From: Cyrtodaria siliqua
Taxonomy: Eukaryota > Mollusca > Bivalvia > Adapedonta > Hiatellidae
Length of the DNA: 64,000 nucleotides
Direction of reading: 5' to 3'
NCBI GenBank assembly: GCA_037043455.1
Contig: JAWPHD010001288.1
Location: forward strand, 248,001-312,000
Shown: piece after piece, positions 50,201 through 62,200 of the stretch
Numbering within the stretch: the stretch's first letter is position 1
Layout: each line of letters starts with the position of its first letter
The notes under the pieces: generated by a model
What the model saw: the letters and a program-made list of their open reading frames with translations, nothing else
What the model was told of the DNA's origin: nothing
Database searches by the model: none
Program-made: the position numbers and the translations under genes

Positions 50201-53200
50201 TCAATAGTTTGAAGAGACCCTCTTGAATTTGTCTATTTCACTTTCATGTGTATCACTTCCCGGTATTAAGACTCTCAGATTATCACTACCCGGTATTAGA
50301 CTCTCAGATCTGGGCTCAGAAACATTCAGGCATATCCAAACCTATACGAAACCCATACTTGTCACCTGCAACAAAAAAGAGAAACTATTTGCACATATTA
50401 AAAAATAAACAAGAACCGAAAAACACAGACACTTTTTTCAAGCGCCAGAAAGTTCCTACCAGGACTGGCAACGGAAATAACTGTTTAGTGAGACGTTGAA
50501 GGAAAAAAGTTCCGCGACATGTGATGAAAATCTTTTCTGAAGAAACTTACGTAAAAGCCCTACATGAATGGCCTCATTTGACCACATCGGGCGACTGTTT
50601 GTGAAATTATAGCGTAAAGTATGACAACGAGGATTAGACAAATTGAGATCTAGGCAATTCGCAAATGTATAGGATTGCATAGAGACGACAAAGGTGTATC
50701 TTTATATCTTTAATAACTCATTCTTTAGTAAAATAATTATCAGTATTGTTATTTCTATATTGAGCGTTATGTTTAAAGTGTGTAAGTCAAGTCATGTCAC
50801 CAGGGCCTTCCCCAGCCATTTATGGCGTAGCGGCGCCGCGATTCATTAACTTTTGAAACAGACATGCCGCAAACCTTAATATGACCGCGACCCTTTAAAT
50901 CGTGCCGCGATCCCTGAAAGTGGGTCAAAACATTCATTTCCCAATGTTAATTAATGACATATCTGACCAAATAACGCCTTGAGGCATAAACTCCTGACAG
51001 GCATACGTCCTTAGCTCCTGATTGGAGTGTTTTCATAAGGATTAGAGGGGCAGAGGTGTTAATTACCTCCGCGATAAGGGTCTAATTCAAGAATTCAACC
51101 ATGCGTACATGACCTGTAAACTTATTACGTCATCAAATGTGAAAACAATTTACTTATGTTATATTTTATAGTAGAGTTGAATTAACGTGCCTCCATCCAT
51201 TTTATATCGATTTTAAATAGATAATGATGAGAAAATAATCTCACAAATGCAAATTATTCGATAAACACATAAAATTATAAGAATCTCGGGGTTGTAGATT
51301 ATAAATTTAGGTTACTTCCGGTTTTGAATTTGCTTCCGTGTTTTCGTGTTTCAAACTAAAACGATTAATTATGAATAAAGACAGCAATTTTATAACATAT
51401 AAATGAACTTATAACCGTTTCCTACCTTTTTTTCCCCCGAAAACGCTAATGACTTGATGCAGTAAACATGACTTAGACGTTAAGTTATTGTAAGACAATG
51501 TCAGCGTAAAAAGTTGATGTAAATCTGGATAGTCAAGCAACTTTTGAAACAGACATGCCGCGATCCCTTAAAAGTGGGTCAAAACATTCATTTCCCAGTG
51601 TTAATTAATGACATATCTGACCAAATAACGCCGTGAGGCATAAACTCCTGACAAGCATATGTCCTTAGCTAATGATTGGAGTGCTTTCATAAGGATTAAA
51701 GGGGCTGGTGTTAATTACCTCCGCGATAAGGCAGGGCTCCAAGAATAGGATAGCCCGACGCCCAGGGCTAGTCCAATCTGAATCCGGGGCTAACCCGTCG
51801 GGCTAGTCTAAAAAAATCTCGGGGCAATCAAAAATACAACCAGAAATTGTGTTTTATTGCGTGTAATTTGCAGCCGTATTTGTTAAAAATTATCTCCCTT
51901 CATTAAAGTTCATCAATTTGAAAGCGCGCATTTCATTGGTTGATTACATGATTTGAACAAATCGCATTACAGCTTTCATATTCACGCAAATTTGTCACGT
52001 TGGACAGAACAAGAAATATCATTCGAATATTATTAGTTTGAACGTAGATTTCGTTTTAATATACTTTTTTTCGATGAATTGCTGTATATTCTTTTTCTAA
52101 ATAGCAAGTCTGTATCTTAAAAACGCTTAACAACGAACGCTTATCCACAAATGCAGGCTTCTAAATCAATCGGAACTCTTCGTCAATTTCCGTATTCCCG
52201 AGTGACGGAATCCGACGAGGCAGTTCCGATTGGCTGCTAAATAACACCGGGAACGCGCACCTGTTTTAGATAGTTTAATGTGCGGGACCCGGAACGGTTT
52301 TTGACGTGATTTACGGCGCGATCCTAAAACTGTAAAAAGAAAATAATATTGTTTTAGTTATGTGATGCAATGGATATAAAAGGAAAATAGAACCTTCTAG
52401 TTTGATTCTAATCATATGTGTATTATTAATTAATTAAATAAAACAAAGTAAAAAAGAAAAACATTTGATATCGACAAAATAATGTACCGGCAACTATTCA
52501 TTGGTAATAATAATTTCGGGGCAAGTTAAAAAAATCAGGGCAAGTTAAAAAAAATCAGGGCAAGTGGACTTTTGAAATCTACTTGCCCTGGGCTATTCCC
52601 CAATTTTAATTTTCTTGGAGCCCTGTAAGGGTCTAATTCTAGAATTCAACCATGCGTACATGACCTGTAAACTTGTTACGTCATCAAATGTGAAAATAAT
52701 TTACTTGCCTCCATCCATTTTATCGCGATTTTAAATAGTCAATGATGAGAAAAGCCTGCCCTCCATCCATTTTATCGCGATTTTAAATAGTTAATGATGA
52801 GAAAATAATCTCACAAACGCAAATTATTCGATAATCACATACAATTATAAGAATCTCGGGGTTGCAGATTATAAAGTTAGTTTACTTCCGGTTTTGAATT
52901 TGCTTCCGTGTTTCAAACTAAAACGATTATGAATAAAGACAGCTATTTTATAACATTTAAATAAACTTATAACAGTTTCCTACTCTTTTTTTTTTCGAAA
53001 GCGGTAACGAGCTGATGCAGTAAACAGTTAAGATATTGTAAGACATATGTCAGCGTAAAAAGTTGATGTAAATCCGGATAGTCCTTATTTCAGATGCTTA
53101 AAAAACACATGACATTGCGTGTTTTCAAGTTTTTTTTTTTTTAAACGTTATTCACTTGAAAATAACATAATTATTCTTGCTTTAAAAACTTCACCACATA

Positions 53201-56200
53201 CATATGTATATGATGATTATGAAGTGTTTACAAGATAAAAATATCTGCAACAGCAAAGGAAACTATGTATAAACAATGTATAAAGTTGAGTTTATCATCT
53301 ATTTCCAAAAAAGAATGTTCATACATGTACTACCTATGGCAGACTGATAGATATATTTAAAACATGTTTTAAATGTGCCAGGTGTATCGCCAAAAGGCGT
53401 ATTTTACTTCAAAACATGAAAAAAAAATCCACATGCAGGAGGGGAGCCCCATCCCTCACCCCCACTTGCGCTAAATGCCACTATTCCATAAAAAATTCTT
53501 GGGAAGGCCCTGGTCAAGTCAAGTCAAGACCAAAGTGAAAACGTATCCATATACAATTTACTAAGTATATTGATAGTTAATGTCAATACAATATTATAGT
53601 TTTACACATACGTGTAAAGTTCATGTCAAGCATAAGTTAATTTCATGTTCAAGTCAAGTATAAGTCAAGTCAAATTTTTGTGAGTCAAATCATAAACAAG
53701 TTAAATGTAGCCTAGGATTTGCAGTTGAATCAGTCAAATCAACTTAATCAAGTCTAGTCAATAGTCAAACCAAGTCAAGTAAAGTCAACACTGAGAATTT
53801 ATACTTTAATAATAATATATTGATCTGAAATTAACTAAATTCAGTACAATAATCACAAAATTACAAAACAAAACGCTTTTACAAAATGTCAAGAAACGAT
53901 AAGAGAAGATGAGCGTACTCGACAGACATTTTTGAAAAATATAAATTATTTTATGTAAAGTTTTAAATATTACACGAGGTTGTACATATGCAACCGACAT
54001 TCTTGACACATGACAAATAAATCTGACAAGTGACAAATAAATTATCTTACGTAAGCTTTTTTTTATGCAAGGCAGTATGCGACCGACATAGATCTACTGA
54101 TTGAGTGACAAATATATTTTATGTAAGGTTATTTTACACAAGGTTGTATGCTGTGCTGATTGTGCTATGTGACCGACATTCTTGATGAGACAAATTTCCA
54201 TTCTTTTACGAAACGTTATTTCGCATAAGGTTGTATAAGGCCAAACAAAAAAATACATGCGTTTCCTATGGCCAGACCGACCCTGAAACTTTTTATGAAG
54301 ATTTTTTTTTTTTATTTGTTCTGAACAATGATTTATCACAATATATCGAGGTAACCGACATCACAGAGCAACTGTCAGCTGTATCATTAACTTGTATGGG
54401 GTTTATGAGATAAATACATGTAGAATCTCACAATACCTTGCTTTTTTTTTTTTTGGAGCAAAATATTCTGAGATTCTACATGTATTTATCTCATAAACCC
54501 AGCTGCATAAACCCCATACAAGTTGATGATACAGCTGAAAGTTTCTCTGTGATGTCAGTTTACCTCGATATATTGTGATAAATCATTGTTCAGAACAATT
54601 TTTTTTTTTTTTATTTTCCATAAAAAGTTTTAGCCCCTTAAAAATAGGGTCGGTCGGGCCACCGGAAACAGGTGTTTTTTTTGGCCTTAGTAAAATGTAA
54701 GAATCTCATCTGTAGCCCCTTACCGTAGTCCTATATAAAGTTAAAACTATTTTTTCTCTCCATTAAATGATTATCTGAACTGTAATATGAAACTCAATAT
54801 CTATATTGAAATTTAAAAATGCAGATGTGATTCTTACTATTGCTACTGTTTCACCCAATGGCATTTTACAATCTATACCACTGAAACATACATTAATTGT
54901 CTGAAGAGTAAATAAGGATTGTTTCCTTTGCTGTGTATAATGAATTGTAATGAGTATGCAAGAAGCAGTTTTAACATATTGAGAAATCGAAAGAATTCAG
55001 GACTTGTCACAAGTTGTGTCTATTTTTTGGGACTAGTCACAATTTTTTTGGGACTAATCACTTTTGACAGGGTGACTAGTCCCGCACTAGTGGCTAAAAA
55101 AAATATTTGTACAGCCCTGACTGACATTCGACATTTTTGACAAAGTGACAAATAAATTACTGAACGTAAGGTTACTTTATCATTATGTGAGGCTGTATGC
55201 GACCGACATTATTGAAGAGTGAAAAATAATAGATTTAATTACGATTAGGCCTAAATTAAAAGATTGTTTGCAGTGTGCCACGAATATTCAATTTATATGA
55301 TTTAGATGTTATATAAAAAGAGTGTAGATTGTATGCACTGGATTTGATGTTCATATCTTGTACCAAACAAAAGATTTTGTCATTTGAAACATTACTTCGA
55401 AAAATTTAGCGTCTTAGCACTGTTCAATAGTTACCAAGTCTGTTTCATGTGTCCATAAATGAACATTTGATCAATGTTTCGTTAATATTTAACTAAACCA
55501 TTTAAAAAAAAATCTATGGATAATACTAGTGAAGCACACGATACATGTAACATGTATTTGCAAATATCCCTACCTACCGACCCACCCCTAAAAGCCATGA
55601 GTCGGAAACTGCAAACAAATTTTTTTTAATGGTGGCCTTAGTTATTACGAATCAATGCTGTACATTTGAAGTGGGCGGGGTATGATTCTAATGTGATACA
55701 TTACTTGATTACAGCAACAGTTCTTATAATTACCTCAAGCATGCAGTCTAGATACTGTCCAGGTCCCATGTATAGATTTCGGTGTGGTGTGGAGACATCT
55801 GTTTCTCTCTCAGTTTGTTGGATGTGGTTCCAAGCTCAGCTGGTCATATCTCAGACACAAACTATTATTACAAAGGCAGCTCACATGAAGGTTCCGAGGT
55901 AATCCGAGACACTCTTTACATAAATATATGTTGCCATGACATGATGTGTGCGGAAACGTTCAAATGAGTGTGTTTTGTTCCGAGTTGAATGGATTGTCTC
56001 CCATATTGAGAGTAACCACACTTCTTATGCATAACTCCATCCAAGGTGCTTCTTGTTGTAGAGTATACAGTCCGAATGTCTTGCACCATGTAGTCAATTT
56101 AACACTGTAAAATCATTAATCCACACTTGATGCCGATTAACAATCCTCAAACTCACTTTTTTCCATTGTGAATACTGTTTTTTTTTCTTCAGAAAACACA

Positions 56201-59200
56201 AATCTGCATCAATCAGCTGCTCTTATAGAATGCATCTGCTGAACCGGATGAGGTTTGGTTTACGTCTCACAACACAGTTAATTTTACATTGCTCTACATG
56301 TACATATATGTACAAGCACCACTCTGGATCACTGTAGAACTGAATTTTCTTAAAAATACTTTCTTTGTGAAACTTGACGTCTGTTGCTCTAATTATCCAG
56401 CAAAAAGCATGGGGTTGACCAATTTGCTTTTTTTAAATATCAATAGTTTGAAGAGACCCTCTTGTATGTCTTCATTTCACTTTCATTTTGAAAGGTATTA
56501 AGACTTTTAGATCTGGGCTCAGAAACGTTCAGGCAAATCCAAACCTGTATGAAATCATGAACTTTTCCCATTCTTGTCACCTGAAACAAAAAAATAGAAA
56601 CTATTTGCAATGTGTATTTCATCCATTATTTTCTATAAGGCCAAAACAAAAAATGGTTCGTTTCCGCTAACGGCTTCAAAAAAAAATAGGGTAGGTACAT
56701 GTAGGTAGGCAAAACTTTTTATTAAGAAATAAACAAGAACCGAAAAACACAGAAAATTTGTTTAAGCGCCAGAAAGTTCCTACCGTGACTGGCAAGTTTA
56801 TCTGTTTAGCGAGACATGTAACTGGTTACTGTAATATGGCCTTTAATCATGTTAACAAACGAGGCAGGGCACCAAAAATAACAGACAGGGATCACCCTAG
56901 GAGTGAATTTCAATGAGACAAAATGTCCCATTTGCTTGATTTTAATGAGACATTCACCATTTTCATGAAACATTTCGGATGTGAAGCCGAACCATCAGTG
57001 GTTGTTCGTCGACCTCACGTAGCGCTGGAGGCCGCTATGCGGGTCTGGGGGCATGACCAAAGCTGATGAAATTTGGCAAATGAATAAAATAAAGATGATA
57101 TATGAATACTACAAAATTTTGTTGTTGTAGCTTTATGGGATCATAATAAATTTCATCAGCAAAAAGATGTGCGTTTTCAAATGTACCGAGTGTATATTAA
57201 TTGTTCGCCACTAGCGGTAATGTTGCCGCAAACACCATGGTAATCTTCGGTGAATTTGCCGCAAACTCGCCTAAAACCTATATATGTTTGCCAGAAGTTC
57301 GCTACAAACATTTATTTATTTGGAACGTTCACCATAACATCACCACAAACGTACTTGCAGTATTTTTTGTTCGCCACAACATCGCGACAAACTTTACCAT
57401 TCTGATTAATTGTTTTATTGCACGCCGTAACATCATCACAAACTTTTCAGTTCAGATTTGCCGTTTCTTTATTCGCCACAACATCACGACAAACTTTTCC
57501 ATTCTGATCTGCTGTATCTCTGTTCGCCAAAACATCATCGCAAAACTTAAACTTTATACAGAATTTTATTATTTCTGTGTTACTTATTACTAAAGTGAAA
57601 TTTGCATTTTATGTCAAAGGACCACTTGAACGAGTCATTTTGCTAAGTATACATTTTTAGTGGAACCATATTTCTTTCAGAATAAGCAAAATATTTATTA
57701 TTGTGTTGCAAGAACATTTTTAAATACCAAACACCATGATAACTGAAACATTTAAACCTGAGAACAATTAAAATTGTATCCCAAGTGCAAAATGCAGTAT
57801 TAATTTGCATTTATAACATGATGACAAGCCAATTTAATGGTTTTAGTCATTCTGAATTTTCATAAAGATAATTAATGCTAATAACAGAAAAATATAAGTG
57901 TACAGTCGTGTGTATGTTTGTGTAGTTCTAAGGTGTATAGTCCCTCCGCCAACAAACCCAATGTGCCTTACTTAGGGCGTACCGAGATGGGTACAATAGA
58001 GTCTGGACTTTTAGAATGTATTTTTGAATTTTGAAGTTAACATAGGCCTTGCCAACAGGTCTGTTTAATGCCTAAATATACATGTGCCAAAGACAGTGTA
58101 CAGTCATGTAGAAACACCCAATTTATGATAGAGTGAACAAGAAATGCTGGAACATAAAATTGCTCACTGGGTCAGTTAATTATTATTACCAGGTATTATG
58201 CAATTTCCTTTGATCTGAAGCAGTATCATGCAGTATCATGTAGAGGTTATACTATTAGAAAACACATGACATTGTGTTCATGAAATTGTGGTCTTTTTGC
58301 ATAAATATAGCCAGTTATCATGTAGCTGTATGAGTGAATATTCTGAACAGGATGTTCCACACCTGTATATTGTAAGTTTATATTAACTGTTTTATTTTTA
58401 TATGTCACAAAATAGCAAGTTTTTCATCTTCAAAACCCCTGACCTCCAGAGGTAAATGTGTATATTTACGTTTGTGTGTCTGTCTAGGGTCTGTTGCTTA
58501 TTCTAAGATATCCAGAAATGCAGAAATTACAGTGCTCGACATCTCCATAAAAATGAGTAATGCAGAAATTAATGCGCTCGACATCTCTATGAAAAACGGA
58601 AGTAATACAGAAATGACAGCGCTCGACATCTCGATGAAAATGGGCGTAATGCAGAAATGACAGCACTCAACATCTCTATGAAAATGGGAGTAATGCAGAA
58701 ATGACAGCGCTCAACATCACTATGAAAATGGGAGTAAGGCAGAAATGACAGCACTCAACAACTTTATGAAAATGAGAGTAAGGCCAAATAAAATTATACC
58801 TGTGTTTACTGTAACGTTGTTAAAAAAAATAGGGTAGGTAGGTAGGCATTTTATTTTATTTTTTTATGGCGAAGTTACACTTAAGGTGGCCATGAGCTTT
58901 GATGAAAGGGAAAATGTGGTATTTTAAAAACTACAATAGATAACAATATGAAATTGTGTATGTTTTATTGTTTCCCAAAAGGCCCGACAACAACTGGCTC
59001 TTTTCCCAATCCAGGACTAGAAATTAACACTTTTAATTTACTAGACCACCGGTCTAGTAGTTAGGTAAAATTGCTAGACCTTCTCAAAAATTACTAGCCC
59101 AATATAATATTCAATAGAAAATACTATTTTAAAGGGGTTGATGCACCATTTTCAATGTTTACTTTAAAGGGCTCTGAAAAACTTGAAAAAAGCTGAAAGA

Positions 59201-62200
59201 ATTATCAAAATGCCATGACAAATAAAAGAGATATGACCTATTGAAAATTTGGAAGGAACATAAATGGAGGCGGCCATATTTGAACGATGAAGTCATCGCG
59301 TCTTTTTACCATTTATGGAATATTGATAAACTATATTTTATAGCAAAGAAAATCACTGCAAATTGATTAAAATTAAATATACAGATGCAAAATGAACAAA
59401 TGGTATGCTTATTTTTCATCTGCAATGTTTTTCTTTGCTTTAAACAACATTTTGCCAATATGCCATATATGGTAGAAAGGCGCGATGACGTCATCGTTCA
59501 AATATGGCTGCCTCCATTTATGTTTCTTTGCAAAGTTTCAATAGGTCATATTTTCTTTATCTTTCATGGCATTTTGATAATTCTGTCAGCTTTTTTCAAA
59601 GCCCTTTAAAATAAACATTGTTTGAAAATGGTGCATCAACCCCTTTAATTCAAGTTTCCGTTTCTTTATACGAGTTTTACATTTACTGAAACTTTGGAAA
59701 TATCAGGTTTTTAAAAGATCCGGTTAGGTTAGACAGTGCTGTCACTACATAATCTATCGATTTATAATTTATTTCTTATTTGAATAATTTTTGTTTCTAG
59801 CCCATCGGGACTACCCAGACACAGACTTTGCTAGCCCGGCAGCATTTTTGCTAGCCTCGGGCTACAGGACTAGTGCTAATTTCGAGCCCTGCAATCACTT
59901 GCAATTATAGCAAAGTGATAAAACAGGTTAATTTATTTTTTGCAAGTCCGGAAGAGGGTCAGTTCCAACAGCAGGACAATGAGCTCATGAGTCAGCCGTG
60001 ATCGTGTGAACAAAACTTTATTTTCAATTTTTTTTTAAAAAAAATGGTTATGTTTCTTTTTTAATTTTTTGTTTTCAATAAAAAAAAAAGGGGAGTCGGG
60101 GGTGTTTTCAGAGGGTCGGTCGGGTTACAGTAAACTCAGGTATAATTTTATTAAGCCTAATACAGAAATGGCAGCGTTGGAAATCTTTATGAAAATGAGA
60201 GTTCAGTAATGCAGGAATGACAGAGCTCGACATCTCTAAGAAAATGGGAGTAATGCAGAAATGACAGCGCTCGACATCTCCATGAAACTGAGAGTAATGC
60301 AGAAATTACAGCACTCGACATCTCTATGAAAATAGGAGTAATGCAGAAATTACAGCACTCGACATCTCTATGAAAATAGGAGTAATGCAGAAATTACAGC
60401 GCTCCACATCTCCATGGAATTGAGAGTAATGCAGAAATGACAGCGCTCGACATCTCTATGAAAACAGGAGTAATGCAGAAATTACAGTGCTCGATATCTC
60501 CATGAAACTGGGAGTAATGCAGAAATTACAGCACTCGACATCTCTATGAAAATAGGAGTAATGCAGAAATGGCAGCGCTCGACATCTCTATGAAAATGAG
60601 AGTAATGCAGGAATGAAGGAGCTCGACATCTCTAAGAAAATGGGAGTAATGCAGAAATGACAGCGCTCGACATCTCCATGAAATTGAGAGTAATGCAGAA
60701 ATGACAGTGCTCGACATTTCCATGAAAATGGGAGTAATAAAAGTGTTCGACATCTCCATGAAAATGAGAGTAATGCAGAAATGACAGCGCTTGACATCTC
60801 CATAAAAATGGGAGTAATGTGGAAAAAGACAACATTTGACATTTCCATGTAAATTAGAGTAATATTTGAATGAAAGTTAAGAGTTTTTGACATTTCCATG
60901 AAAATGAGCATAAACTTGCATTTTACACATGTCTGGATGTAATTTATTATTGTATGGCTTTGTCAACTTTGTAAGTTACGGATTAGGATAAATTTGTATT
61001 CCAGAATTTTAATTTACAATATGAATTCAGCATAATAATTATTTTTTTAAACGGCGCACCATTGTTCTATTTTATAATTTCAGTCCTTTATTTATTTTGA
61101 AAAAGTTTGCCGCGATGTATTGGCGAACATTGCCACAACTTTGCAGCAAACATCAGCACAAGCATCGCCAGATAGCTAGAACATTGCAGAGAAACATGAA
61201 ATTTGCTGCAAAGTTGCCGCACACTTCTACTAGATGTAAAAGTGTTATGCAAATGAAATTTGCTGCAAAGTTGCGGTACACTTTTACCATGCAAATGAGG
61301 TCAGCGGCAAAGTTGCGCTGAACATCGCCAGAAGCTCATTTGCATATTTGTTCGCTGCAACTTTGCCGCAGACCTCATTTGCATGGTAAAAGTGTACCGC
61401 AACTTAGCCCCCTTTTCTTCTTTTGTTTGCAGCTTTTCACAGCCGGATAAAATATCAAAATCATAAAAAGGGCTGGTAAGGTCAGAGAAGGCTCGGATTA
61501 TCAACGTATGAGCTCCATTTTATTACTTTTATGAGGGCTGTGCAAAATAGAACAGGTGGGGAAAATATTGTACCCCAACCGGGACTTTATCTGAGGGTCT
61601 CTAGCTTGCAGGGTCAGCCCCACCTGTAGCGCTTTTCACCTGAGCGTAGGACCATCAACCGATATACAATTTTAAATGTAAAATACTGCAGTTGTTAACA
61701 TTTTGGAAGATGATCGCGGTCTCATCACATTTAGGAACTAGGTGGCTAGCTGGGGTGGGGTGATCTGAAGAAACGCTCTACCGGGAGAAACAAACAACAT
61801 GGGGGAGGGGTTTGTGGGGTGTTGTAAGTTATAGCACAGGAATTCGATATTGTAAGTTGTGTAGGAATAAAATGATGAAAAAATATGTACCCCACCCATC
61901 GTTTTATTATAGATCTACCCTAAATACGTGTTGTCGTGATTTTTATTCATACGCAACATATAATTTCGAATTCCTGTGGTTATAGGGTACTGTACGGATA
62001 TATCCGATGGAACTCTCTAAGAGGGATGAAGGGAACATACTATATCAGTATATGGCTTACCTTGGTTAAGTTCGTGATCAATGTCGAAGTCCGCTCGAAT
62101 TTCACCAAAATTATCTTGCAACCCGGTCGTGGAATTTCGACCACTGCAGAAAATGAATTCTCGCTCCATCCTGGCGAATCACTGTCACACCCGCTCTCTC

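Noticed and set aside
60544..60911. Several minus-strand frames rich in MEMSS and CITLIF
   Set aside because: They are shadows of the 44-bp minisatellite; the frame shifts every unit.
61600..61655. Third tRNA-like block on the minus strand ('gctcaggtgaaaagcgctac')
   Set aside because: Only scattered A-box and anticodon-like wording; no convincing B box or stems.
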